NCBI RefSeq assembly: GCF_000346465.2
Contig: NC_034012.1
Coordinates: forward strand, 22,892,719 to 22,956,718
Length of the DNA: 64,000 bases
From: Prunus persica
Taxonomy: Eukaryota; Streptophyta; Magnoliopsida; Rosales; Rosaceae
Direction: 5' to 3'
Part shown: piece by piece, positions 24,186 to 33,475 of the stretch
How positions within the stretch are numbered: position 1 is the stretch's first letter
Layout of the letters: every line of letters starts with the position of its first letter
Position numbers and translations under genes: made by a program
The notes under the pieces: generated by a model
Seen by the model: only the letters and a program-made list of their open reading frames with translations
Told to the model about the DNA's origin: nothing
The model's database searches: none

Positions 24186-24335
24186 TCCTTGTTTGACGAG
24201 TTTTTATTAAAAATAACTAAAATTTACCTTATACTTTCATAAATGTCAATTTTTATAAAAACTTTCAAACATACATACTCTACTCAGTTAAACATACTCA
24301 AATGTCCTCAAAACAAAAACACACGTAAACCTAAA
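24186..24335 (+). repeat. Left arm of an inverted repeat flanking the giant MULE
   Basis: The stretch from TTTGACGAGTTTTTAT through AATTTACCTTATACTTTC and on to ACACGTAAACCTAA is an imperfect inverse of 42840-42990, just outside the right end of the MULE. It may be an older element or an inverted duplication of the CDC48C upstream region. Confidence 0.6.
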
Positions 24336-24507
24336 ACTGAACAAATAAACAATACACCACCATCCCTGCCTATCCTAGTTGTCACCACTCTTCTCTCTCC
24401 TCCTTTCTTTCAACAACTCACCACCTTGTCAACCTCCATGCCCAAGTCACTTTCCCCACCTCAAGGCCCCGATTCCCTAAGTCACACCCACCACCCCACC
24501 CCAAAAC

Positions 24508-24530
24508 TATATATATATATATATATATAT
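24508..24530. repeat. TA microsatellite
   Basis: Run of TA dinucleotides within a C-rich plus-strand spacer. Confidence 0.9.
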
Positions 24531-24837
24531 AAATATATATAACTCCCAACAACATCTTCCCCAACCCAATAATTCCCTGGCCATTTGCCCCATCTCCAAC
24601 CGCTCTCCCAAGATCTTCCACTCAACTACCCTACCCCATGCCCTTTTTTTTAATCAACAATGGTACTCCATTTGTTATCAATGTTGTAAATCAAGAACCA
24701 CTCCAAAAAAACTAAACTTGTTCGAATAAAAATAAAGGGATTGCAATCCAGAGTATAGTTTTGAAAATAATCTATAGCAAAATTGAAAATATCCGATATT
24801 GCTTAAGATGAGGTCTCCTTTCCCAATTACTTTCTAG

Positions 24838-25089
24838 TTTTTTCTTGATGCCGACTTCTTCAGCTTCATAGAGAACCAAATTCATGTATACATCAAAACC
24901 AATGATTCGGCCTTCAATCAAGAGCCAAATCTAAATGCCAGCTTTACTTTGAAGGAACTAGAAAATCAAATTAATGAGTTGGGTCATAATCCTTTCAACT
25001 TTTGCTTGCCATGGTTGCGAAATTCAATTGATTTCGCGTCACAGACAAAGGTTCTAGTCGATGAGACTTTGAAATCAAAGGAGCTCAGT
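24838..25089 (+). pseudogene. Coding-like fragment of unknown family
   Basis: One frame stays open for about 84 codons from FLDADFFSFIENQIHVYI through LKELENQINELG and LPWLRNSIDF to LKSKELS, with ordinary protein-like composition. No start codon, partner exon or family motif could be assigned. It may be an exon-derived fragment carried in earlier transposon debris. I do not know its origin. Confidence 0.3.
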
Positions 25090-25140
25090 TTTTTTTTTTT
25101 TCTTGTTGGGTGTAGCTTTTCCCTACGTCACTCACCTACT

Positions 25141-25149
25141 TTTATTTAA
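25141..25149. repeat. Target-site duplication, left copy (TTTATTTAA)
   Basis: Identical to 42818-42826, directly abutting the terminal inverted repeat. Confidence 0.93.
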
Positions 25150-25310
25150 GGGAAATAGCCCTAAATGCCACCATTTTTATAATTGTAATTAAAAATACCA
25201 CCCCTTCCCAATTTTTGTACAACTATCACCTATAAATATAAAATTATTGTCCACTTATTGCAATTTTTTCACAAGTCCAGAAATTTTGTTTTCTCTTAGC
25301 TCACACAACT
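25150..25310 (+). promoter_or_regulatory. Left terminal inverted repeat with TATA-like box
   Basis: The first 39 bp are identical to the inverse of the right end. CCTATAAATATAAAATTATT at about 25229 looks like a TATA box and is mirrored in the right end. A CT-rich leader follows. An intron donor is likely at AAAAG|GTAGTG near 25590, and its acceptor is CAG at 25995-25997, just before the MURA start. Confidence 0.75.
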
Positions 25311-25999
25311 CTCTCTCTCTCTGGCACAGCTCCCTACTATTTGGTATCTGTCTATCACAGCTCTCTGCGTCTCTCTTGGCTCTCTCTCTGTCTAGCACAA
25401 CTCTCTGTCTCTCTCTTTGCTCTCTTTCTCATAGCGCAGCTCTTTCTCTCTCTAGCTTCGTTATGTCTGTTTCTCCCCTATTCGATCTCTTGCTCTCTGT
25501 TTGGAATCGCGAACCCCTCCCTTTATCTATGTCTTCTGAATAGCTGCTTGCAACCTTGAAGCTCTAGTGGATTGCCGACCTCGAAAAGGTAGTGTGGATG
25601 GTTATTTTGTTAATATCAGTGGGATTATGTGAAATGGGTTATAGTTTGATTGTTTGGGTTTGTGTTAAATTCATTTTGGCTTTAATTTCTTTGGGTTAGG
25701 TTTTGTTGAATATTCATGCTCATTCATCTGGGTTTGTACCAATTGCATTTAGATTGGTCTGGATATATGAATCTTGAAACTTGGGATTTTCCATTTGATG
25801 TAGTAGATCTGTATAGTGTGATTCTGATGTGTTACTGGTGTAGTGCTGTTGTGTTCCTCTTATTTTACTGTCGTATTGCTGTTATATTGACATTATATTG
25901 CTTCTATATTGCTGTTATATTGTGGTTATATTGCTATTGTATTGTATGGTTATTGTGGTTATATTGGGTTAATGAAATGTTGTTTTGTCATGGTCAGAA

Positions 26000-28465
26000 A
26001 TGGAGACAATTGTTATTCTCGTGTGCTACAATGGAAAATGGGTCACCTCGAAGAAGATGTGCAAATACGAAGGGGGTGACTCAAAAGGCTTAATAGTTCC
26101 ACGGACTATCAAATTTGTTGAACTGTTGGACCGTGTGCATCAGATTGGTAATACAAACAGCAGGGAAGACAAGGTTTGCTTAAAATTCTCAGTTTTGGTG
26201 GCCTCGAATGAGTGGAAGCACATAAAGATTGAGGACGATGATGATGTCAATTTTTTTATGAAGTACAATTCCGAGGTAACACCTTCAAAACTAGCTCCCT
26301 TACTCGTGAGTATAGAAGATAAAGGACTGACAAATGATGTAGTTCATAGTACGCATATCACGACAGATAGTAGTCGGATGGGTCATTCTTCAGTTGCCAT
26401 TGTTGAAAGCAATGAAGTAACTTGGAATAATAAAATTGTCACTGACGTGGGAGGTGAAGTAGGGACAGATTTTATGGATATGATTGATTTTAGCGAGGTG
26501 GAGGAGATGCATGGTGGTGATAATGGTACTGAAAGAAATGAAGTGTCAGTGTACTCTGCCCCTCCTAATTTGGGCTGCTTGAACACAGCTACCCAGTTGC
26601 CAATAATGCGTTTAGGAGGAGAATCTGAACCCACTCGTCAACATTATTGGAGTCAAATGGGTGAACAAAACCGGTACAATGAAGCCGGTGTAAATGATGA
26701 AGAAGCATATTTGGACAGCGGGTTTTCACGAAGTGATTGGAATCCGAAAATTACAGTTGGGCAAATTTTTTCTAGTAAGAAAGCATTGTTGACGGAGTTA
26801 CGGTTCACGGCATTAAGAGGCCACTTTGAATTTAAGGTGCAATTCTCTTGCACTAAGAGGTTGCTTGTGGTTTGTTGTCAACGTCCATGCCCATGGCGGG
26901 TCCGAGCATCGAGAATTGGAGAATACAGCTTCATGATTGTGAGGTGTACAACTGTCCATGAATGTGATTTGAGGTTCGTAAGTGACAAGCATCGTCAAGC
27001 AACCGTAGCACTTGTAGCCACTTCACTTAAAAGGAAGTTGAAGGATTCTCGAACAATATACACACCAAGTGACATTATGAGAGATGTGAAACACAGCTTT
27101 GGTTGCACCATCCATTATTCGAAAGCTTGGAAAGCAAGGGAGTTAGCTCTATTGTCCATTAGAGGATCAGCGGAGGAGGCATATTATATCCTTCCAGCTT
27201 ATTGCTATGAATTGGAGCGTATGAATCCTGGCACAAAAACACACATCCAAACTGATGAGAACAATCACTTTGTGTATTTATTTATGGCGGTTGGCGCATG
27301 TATTAGAGGGTTCCGTTCTTCCATGCGCCCAGTGATAGCCGTGGATGCCACTCATTTAAAATCCAAGTACAAGGGTGTTATGTTTGTAGCAAATGCATTC
27401 GATGGTAATCGAAATATATATCCTCTTGCTTTTGGGATCGGGGATTTGGAGACGGATGCATCATGGCATTGGTTTTTCACTAAACTTCATGAAGCCATTG
27501 GTGAGTGTCCCAATCTTGTTATTATTTCTGATCGCAATGTTAGCATAGAGAATGTGTGGAACAAAATTTTTCCAACTGCACAACATGGCATATGCTTTTA
27601 TCATATGAAGGGGAACATGAAACGCACTTGCAAGTTGAAAAAGCGTGATCACATACTTATGCACTTTGAGCAGGCTGCGAAATCTTATTCCATTGCTGAA
27701 TTTGATTGTCATTTTCGCAACATCAAGCGAAAGGAACATGTTGCTCAATATCTTGAAGAGGCAGGGTTACATAAGTGGTCTAGAGCTCACATGGATGGAC
27801 GCCGCTACAATGTAATGACAACAAATATTGCGGAGTCAATCAACTCAGTCCTTAGGTTTGCAAGGATGCTGCCAGTGGTTCATTTGATAGGGGAAATTGT
27901 TAATCTCCTTGTGAAATGGTTCACCGAACGTCGTGAGTTGGCTTTGAATTGCACAACAACATTGTGCCCCAATTTCGGAGAGAAGAAGTTGAGGAACAGG
28001 TTGGAGAATGCTGCAAGGATGAATATGGTTAAATTAAATAATGCACAGTTTAATGTTTTGGACGGTGATAAGGACGGCCTCGTAGATTTGACGAACAACA
28101 GTTGTAGTTGTAGAAAGTTTCAGCTTGAGCAGCTACCTTGCAAGCATGTAGTTGTAGTTTGCCGCTTCTTGAAAGTAAATGTATACTCAAAGGCTTCTCG
28201 GTATTACACTCGAAAAACCTGGATGGATGCTTATTCGGATACCATCTACCCGGTACAACCTCACGGAATGTGGGATATTCCTGAAGATGTTCGAAGTCGA
28301 GTTGTGCTGCCTCCCATGGCAAGGGTCATGCCAGGCAGACGAAAGAAGATAAGAATTCCCTCGCAAGGAAAGGGCACCATTAGAAGAAAGTGCTCAAGGT
28401 GCGGTTCCGCAGGCCACAATAAAAGCACCTGTAAAAACAATATTCCATTGCGCAATGTATCTTAA
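26000..28465 (+). CDS. MURA transposase of a Mutator-like element, intact
   Basis: Single open frame of 821 residues from METIVILVCYNGKW. I prefer the ATG at 26000 because a splice acceptor lies just before it; the frame opens slightly upstream on a TTG. Order of domains: N-terminal PB1/MuDR-like region; DNA-binding segment (from about WNPKITVGQ, with CPWRVRAS); MULE catalytic domain with VIAVDATHLKSKYKG (D449) and VIISDRN (D511), and a candidate third acidic residue at E612 in IAESINSVLR; SWIM zinc finger (C702, C704, C714, H716); C-terminal zinc knuckle CX2CX4HX4C (C798, C801, H806, C811). It cuts and joins the element ends, acting in the nucleus. Length and all motifs are typical, and no stop or frameshift is seen. 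It is convergent with the XRCC3-like gene 280 bp downstream. The exact catalytic glutamate is uncertain. Confidence 0.95.
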   Translation: METIVILVCYNGKWVTSKKMCKYEGGDSKGLIVPRTIKFVELLDRVHQIGNTNSREDKVCLKFSVLVASNEWKHIKIEDDDDVNFFMKYNSEVTPSKLAPLLVSIEDKGLTNDVVHSTHITTDSSRMGHSSVAIVESNEVTWNNKIVTDVGGEVGTDFMDMIDFSEVEEMHGGDNGTERNEVSVYSAPPNLGCLNTATQLPIMRLGGESEPTRQHYWSQMGEQNRYNEAGVNDEEAYLDSGFSRSDWNPKITVGQIFSSKKALLTELRFTALRGHFEFKVQFSCTKRLLVVCCQRPCPWRVRASRIGEYSFMIVRCTTVHECDLRFVSDKHRQATVALVATSLKRKLKDSRTIYTPSDIMRDVKHSFGCTIHYSKAWKARELALLSIRGSAEEAYYILPAYCYELERMNPGTKTHIQTDENNHFVYLFMAVGACIRGFRSSMRPVIAVDATHLKSKYKGVMFVANAFDGNRNIYPLAFGIGDLETDASWHWFFTKLHEAIGECPNLVIISDRNVSIENVWNKIFPTAQHGICFYHMKGNMKRTCKLKKRDHILMHFEQAAKSYSIAEFDCHFRNIKRKEHVAQYLEEAGLHKWSRAHMDGRRYNVMTTNIAESINSVLRFARMLPVVHLIGEIVNLLVKWFTERRELALNCTTTLCPNFGEKKLRNRLENAARMNMVKLNNAQFNVLDGDKDGLVDLTNNSCSCRKFQLEQLPCKHVVVVCRFLKVNVYSKASRYYTRKTWMDAYSDTIYPVQPHGMWDIPEDVRSRVVLPPMARVMPGRRKKIRIPSQGKGTIRRKCSRCGSAGHNKSTCKNNIPLRNVS

Positions 28466-28745
28466 CAATATGATTTGTGTTGCTTTGGTAGGTCATGTAA
28501 ACTCTACTTTTATTCGTGGTGGGTTTCGTGTTATGTTGAATGGGAATTCTTTTAAATTTGCATAATTTCGGTTGCATTGCTACAGCATGTTGTATTGCTG
28601 ACAGATTGCTATTATATTGTACGTTTATTGCACTGGTATTGCTTCCAGATTGCTATTATAATTTGAGTGCGAAATTAAAGGGACTGGAATGTAATTCCAA
28701 ATGGATCCAAAACATTAAAGTTCTTAGAATTCCTTTATTACACAT
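28466..28745. other. Convergent intergenic spacer within the MULE
   Basis: Holds the likely 3' ends of MURA and the XRCC3-like gene. Rich in ATTGCT-ATTATATTG words that recur elsewhere in the element. Confidence 0.5.
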
Positions 28746-29627
28746 TTACTGTGATACTCCGACTATACCTTCTTTTCTGATTACAAATTCGGCCGATGCA
28801 TAGGCCAGATGTGGGGCAAATATAAGGTGAAATGTCCTGTGTGTTTGACTACATATACTTGTTGAAGGAGCATTACGAATGTCAACCTCAATAGATTGCT
28901 CATGTCTTGCCAAGAACACTCTTGAATTTATGCAATGTGCCCAAGCCAGTCCCAAAGCTGGACTCACCCGTCTGCCTGATGTGTCCAGGGACTCCAAGTT
29001 TCCCAACCTCACCCCATTCACTCCATCATGTGGCCCAATAAAATCCACCACTTGGTTGGTGACAACCACCGCCAACCCAAACTTATTTGCTAAACCCTTC
29101 AATGTCCCAGATATGTTGAAGAACATTTCAGACCGCCGTTTCAAATCTGCCGGTGTTGTCTGATACTGTGATCGAAACAATGCAGCAATGGAATCAATGA
29201 CAATGAGTTTCACAGGTAGGCGGGTGTGATCAATGGCAATAAATGCTTCTATGTCTCCAAGGACATGGATGAGTTGGTGAGCATCATGAACACCATGAAC
29301 ATATATGTCTTCCAATGGCTCCAACCTTATTAAGTTGGGGTATGATGCATGATAAAGGTTGCCTAGTTGTTGCAAGCGACGAAATGGGAAGCTGAATTCT
29401 GTGAATATGTAGACGGAGGAGCCCCCTAGTCCGCCATGTGAGGGTGGGAGCTGAGCTCGTACCGTAAGTTGGAGACAAAGCTGCGTCTTCCCGGAACCAC
29501 TCTCCCCTACTAATTCTGTTATGGAGTTGCAGGGTATCCCACCCCCCAAGCAGTGATCTAGTATTGGGCATCCAATGGATAATTTAGGGGTTGAAAGAGG
29601 AAGGAGCATGAGGTTTTGGGGTGTCAT
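28746..29627 (-). CDS. XRCC3-like: XRCC3-like RAD51 paralogue, intact and intronless, inside the MULE
   Basis: One open frame of 293 residues, close to the length of plant XRCC3 (about 300). Collinear matches run from LSIGCPILDHCLGGGIPCNS to the C-terminal FVIRKEGIVGV. Walker A GESGSGKT is at residues 41-48, Walker B LIVID at 141-145, then the ITNQ-like VTNQVVDFIG and ALGLAWAHCINSR. XRCC3 proteins are ATPases that pair with RAD51C and support RAD51 filament function in homologous recombination. No intron, stop or frameshift breaks the frame, although the element's protease gene has several introns. Its presence between MURA and the accessory genes, well inside the terminal repeats, means it moves with the element. 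Whether it is expressed, and whether it derives from a retrocopy or capture followed by intron loss, cannot be read here. Confidence 0.92.
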   Translation of the reverse strand: MTPQNLMLLPLSTPKLSIGCPILDHCLGGGIPCNSITELVGESGSGKTQLCLQLTVRAQLPPSHGGLGGSSVYIFTEFSFPFRRLQQLGNLYHASYPNLIRLEPLEDIYVHGVHDAHQLIHVLGDIEAFIAIDHTRLPVKLIVIDSIAALFRSQYQTTPADLKRRSEMFFNISGTLKGLANKFGLAVVVTNQVVDFIGPHDGVNGVRLGNLESLDTSGRRVSPALGLAWAHCINSRVFLARHEQSIEVDIRNAPSTSICSQTHRTFHLIFAPHLAYASAEFVIRKEGIVGVSQ

Positions 29628-29673
29628 GTTTGTGTAATTTAGGGGGGGATGTGATGGTGCTACAAGGCATGCA

Positions 29674-29699
29674 TTATATATATATATATATATATATAG
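29674..29699. repeat. TA microsatellite upstream of the XRCC3-like start
   Basis: TA run 47 bp upstream of the ATG of the minus-strand gene. It could supply TATA-like sequence, though this is speculation. Confidence 0.85.
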
Positions 29700-30139
29700 A
29701 GTTCATTTTGAAGGTCTGTACTGTAGGCCATATGTCTTTTAAGGGATGTATAATTCATCCTTTTTCCAAGTTGTAATTACTTTTTTGTTTATTTATTAGT
29801 ATTTTTTTGGACCAATTAATTTAAAAAACATTCTGATGCAGTACGTACTGTAATAGGATCATATTGTAACTCTATCATCACTCTATTGTACTCTTATTGA
29901 CATAATATTGCCATTATACGCATGTTTATTGTATAGTTATTGCTACTATATCGCGACTGAACTGGACACCGATAAACTGTATACGCACAAATACAAAAAG
30001 AGGCTTCATAATTCCATAAAATCCTAATTCCAAACTTACATAATACAACAACAGGCCACCCCATCATTACATAATACAAAAATAGGCCGCCTCATAGTTT
30101 CATTTCCCTGGTGTTGACAAATTCGAAGTTGCATAGTCT
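29700..30139. other. Spacer within the MULE, no gene seen
   Basis: AT-rich, with TATTG-word clusters near 29875-29950 and a small direct repeat (TACATAATACAA.A.AGGCC.CC) near 30040-30090. Confidence 0.5.
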
Positions 30140-30611
30140 TCAAGTGCGGTGACCGCGACCCATGAAATTCATGACCCCGGCCACAGTGATGTTGGCCCAG
30201 GATCCTGCCGGATCCACTATTTTTGCAAACTTACAAAAAAGTTCAAATCCCCTTTCCACTTCTTCTTTCTTCAACTTGGCCATTGCTTCTGATTCCTTGA
30301 ATACCATAATTGCTGTGGCAGGGGCAATTTCAATTTTTGCTTTCATTGCCTTTATATGTAGGAGATGCATGCGAGCATGATAACGAGAGCGAATTGTGCG
30401 GGTTTTTTATGACACCCCATCTACCTTGGCCCTCCACAATTTTTGAAACTATGTCTGCATGAAGATTTTTCCAAAACATCGTATTGCCTCGACATTGCTG
30501 CATGCCATGGACCAAGTCTGCAGGGAGTGAATTAGGTGACTTGGCTTGTGTTTCAGTCTCCCCTCCTTCAGTAATTGAAAGCATTGGGTTTGGTGTGAGG
30601 TTATGGTCCAT
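30140..30611 (-). pseudogene. Accessory protein A, broken by a one-base shift; relative of the protein at 32523-33122
   Basis: Starts MDHNLTPNPMLSITEGG and continues ADLVHGMQQC, FWKNLHADIVSKI to a shift in the T6 run (A6 on the coding strand) at 30413-30418. One A fewer joins it to IRSRYHARMHLLHIKAMK, KIEIAPATAIMVFKESEAM, KKEEVERGFELFCKFAKIV and WANITVAGVMNFMGRG. The C-terminal block shares GFE.F...A...P...W..I.VAGV with the plus-strand accessory protein. The middle is charged and helical. Function unknown. The reading shift may be a real mutation or a homopolymer sequencing error; with one fewer A the protein would be about 155 residues. Confidence 0.65.
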
Positions 30612-30803
30612 GGTCTTCGATATTTATTGTAGCCTGGTGTACAACTTAATTGGAAAAAAGGGGGACTAAATGCGATGTGAGTGAAATCAGTGGGGAAGGT
30701 AATGGCTGCAAGCAGGAGTTAATGTGATGGAAGTTTTCATTTCAAACAGCTGGGTTGATTAATATAGGCAGGTTTTAATGACCTGGAGTAACTCAGAGAG
30801 TTA

Positions 30804-30878
30804 TTGGCGGGAGGATTAGGGGGAGTAATTGGCGGGCGGGATTGGCGGGAGTCTTAGGCGGGATAGTATTGGGCGGGA
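30804..30878 (-). promoter_or_regulatory. Cluster of five E2F-like sites
   Basis: TTGGCGGGA at 30804-30812, TTGGCGGGC at 30829, TTGGCGGGA at 30842, TAGGCGGGA at 30855 and TTGGGCGGGA at 30869. The first three match the plant E2F consensus WTTSSCSS. They lie 190-270 bp upstream of accessory gene A, with a TATATTAA-like sequence in between (about 30765). Confidence 0.65.
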
Positions 30879-30939
30879 GTTATTAGCCAGTTCACTGTAT
30901 GCCTTTTTGTAATATAGTTGTATGTTGGACGTTCCGAAC

Positions 30940-32105
30940 TTGGTCATTTTCCCATTATTTAATTCAGATAAGGAATTTGCCTATTTGCCTAATTGACCAA
31001 CTCATTCAAATTGACCAATATGGTTATTGTCTTATTTCTCATTTCAGCAATCTCAATTCGTTTCCATTTTTCCATTATTCATATTTTCCTATTTTCCATG
31101 TGTCATCCAATTTTCCAATTTTCCAATTTCTCATTATTTTTGCCTATTTTTGCCTATTCCCTATTTTCCTATTGTGCAATTTCCCAAGTTTCCTTTTGTT
31201 ATATTTCCAGTTTTCCAATTTTTCAATGTTCCCATTTTCCCATTATGTAATTAAAAAAAGTTGCCTACTTTGCCTAATTCAGAAAGTAAATAAAATTGTC
31301 CAATATGATAATTGTCTTATTTCCCATTTCCACAATTTCAATTCGGTTCCAATTTTCTTATTTTCCATGTGTCCCTGTTTCCTATTTCCATTTTTCAAAT
31401 TCAGTTTTTGTCCAATTATCCAATTTTCTTTTTTCCAATTGGACTATTTTCTAAGTTTCTTTCTTTTTCCTTTTTCCAATTTTCCAATTTTTCAATTTGC
31501 TAACTTTCCTTTTGTTCTATTTCCAATTTTGCTATTTTCCAAGTTGCCTTATTTCCTAGTTTGCAATTATCCAGTTATCCAATATTCCAAATTTTCAATT
31601 ATCCAATTTGCGAATTTGCCTATTTTTCAAGTGTCCTTTTTTCCTATTTCCTATTTAGAATTTTCCAATTTTCTTCTTTTCAGAGTTTCCATTTCTTCCT
31701 TTTTCCTATTTTCCTATTTTCCAAGTTTCCTTTTTTCCAAGTTGCTTTATTTTCCAATTACCCAAATTTACAATTTTCCAAGTGTCCTTTTTTCCTTTTT
31801 CCTATTTTCCTATTTTCCTATTTTCCTATTTTCCAATTTTCCAATTTTCTCCAATTTTCCAACTGTCATTTTATCCTATTTCCTAGTTTCCTCTTTCCAA
31901 TTTTTCCTTTTTTCCTATGTCCAACTTTCCAATTTTCCAAATTTCCAAGTTTCCATTTTTTCGTATTTCCAATTTTCCAATTTTCCTTTTGTTCTATTTC
32001 CAATTTTCCAAGTTTCCTTATTTCCCATTTTCCAAGTTTTCACTTTTCCAATTGTCCAATTTTCCAATTTTCCAATTTCGGTAATTTCCAATTTTCTTTT
32101 CTGAA
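30940..32105. repeat. 1.2 kb pyrimidine minisatellite of TTTTCC(T/A)A-type units
   Basis: Degenerate tandem words TTTTCCAA, TTTTCCTA and ATTTTCC fill the plus strand almost without interruption; purines are almost only single or paired A. Long phenylalanine-rich open frames here are by-products. It lies upstream of accessory gene B, whose leader has a splice acceptor at TTGTTGCAG (about 32485), so the tract may be in a promoter or 5' intron. Confidence 0.85.
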
Positions 32106-32522
32106 ATTTGCAATAAATGCTTACTGACATAGTCCTATTTTGGGTTGAAATCCACAATTTACAATGTCCCATTAAGATTTGCTTTTTTGTTGTTTGGAAG
32201 CCATTTTTTTTGTTGTTAATGTAATGTTGTACTGCTGTCAATTGCAGCCAAGGAGTTAATGGTGTAGTTTGCAATCCCATCAATTGAATGCACCAACTAA
32301 ACACGCAATATACTTCATAGTAGTTCGTACATATAACTGAACCTTCCTATATAGAACTGCAACAGAGGCACCTTCTTAACGAGAAAGGTAATTAGTCTTA
32401 GTGCAGCACAAATATTCTCCACTAAAGCTAACCATGTTGTCGTTTACAACTAGAGACTGAATGTAGCTTTATTTGTTTTGTTGCAGGCAACAGCTGTGAA
32501 TTGTCCCCAGCAATACTTAAAG

Positions 32523-33122
32523 ATGTCGGATGTACGCCCTCCAAATGAGCATGTCAGTTACCCGGGGGACCAGCCGTGGCATGTGCCATTCCCATCTCCA
32601 CCTCGGACTCCCAATCATGATCCCACTTCATCTGGAAGTGAGGCTGAGATCAATGATCCGCTTGACCAAATCTCTGCCGTCAAGCACCACCTCCAATATA
32701 TGTCAAAGGCAACGGATTGGTGGGAGAGTAAGTGCGATATTCATGGCCAAGTTATGGGAAACTTGGCGAACAAGTTGAACAAAGCATACGCAGGAGAGGT
32801 GAAGCAAACTCTAAAAGCAAAAAGTCGGAGCAAAGAGTTAGAGTCGTTGAAGTTGAAATTGGAAGAGAGAAAGAAAAATGCCGTCGAAAAATTCACACAA
32901 TCTGAAGAATATAACCATGAAATGGTTGAATGTTTCAACAACGGCTTCGAAATGTTCCGAGATTATGCTTCGGTCATCTCACCAGACTACAATTGGAGTG
33001 AAATTGATGTAGCTGGTGTCTGGCAGGTGCTGAATATGGGTGCTGAGGGAATGGCTCATCATAGCCTCGTGCATGCAGCGAGGAGAAAGGACAAAGACAT
33101 GGATCTTTTGATGGACCTGTAG
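32523..33122 (+). CDS. Accessory protein B, intact, coiled-coil, unknown function
   Basis: Frame of 199 residues from MSDVRPPNEHVSYP. The ATG at 32523 is chosen because a splice acceptor precedes it. The N-terminus is proline-rich (PWHVPFPSPPRTPNH), then LDQISAVKHHLQYMSKATDWW. A long charged, probably coiled-coil segment follows (AKSRSKELESLKLKLEERKK). It ends with NNGFEMFRDYASVI, NWSEIDVAGVWQVLNMG and a basic tail. The C-terminal motif matches accessory protein A at 30140-30611. It is not mudrB by any motif I recognise. Two related genes on opposite strands of one MULE suggest an element-encoded accessory family. Function not assignable. Confidence 0.75.
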   Translation: MSDVRPPNEHVSYPGDQPWHVPFPSPPRTPNHDPTSSGSEAEINDPLDQISAVKHHLQYMSKATDWWESKCDIHGQVMGNLANKLNKAYAGEVKQTLKAKSRSKELESLKLKLEERKKNAVEKFTQSEEYNHEMVECFNNGFEMFRDYASVISPDYNWSEIDVAGVWQVLNMGAEGMAHHSLVHAARRKDKDMDLLMDL

Positions 33123-33214
33123 TAACGGTGAGTGCTGCTTCAGTTCATGTCACCTGAGTACATGGATCTTTTGTTGCCTTCATTTTCCCTTCGCGGGATA
33201 GTATTGTTAAGGTT

Positions 33215-33475
33215 CGGTGGCGATTTCTTTTGCATGGGTGAAATGTTGTCTGTAATGTGTATGTATTGTATGTAGATTGACTTAATATTGTAGTTCTATT
33301 GCATGTATATTGCCTTCATATTGCCTATATATTGTGTAGATAGTGTATGCATATTGCCACCCTATTGTATCTATAGTGGAATACTATTGCTATCGTATTA
33401 CCCTATTGTATCATGGGTGAAATGTTATCATATTGCTGTTATATCGTATGTGAATTGCATGTGGTCTAATAAGTC
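33215..33475. repeat. TATTG-word-rich spacer
   Basis: Dense recurrence of words such as TATTGC, TATTGTA and ATATTGCC. Similar clusters occur at about 25859-25975, 28575-28650, 29870-29950 and, less densely, 39600-39660, all between genes of the same MULE. Confidence 0.7.

Noticed and set aside
25985..25999. Upstream extension of the MURA frame
   Set aside because: It begins at a TTG and includes a splice acceptor; the ATG at 26000 is the better start.
28746..29627. Plus-strand frame at 28879-29163 inside the XRCC3-like gene
   Set aside because: Shadow of the minus-strand gene, no motif of its own.
30899..32104. 401-codon phenylalanine-rich open frame (and overlapping frames)
   Set aside because: It is produced by the TTTTCC minisatellite; all frames of such DNA stay open, and there is no domain or plausible start context.
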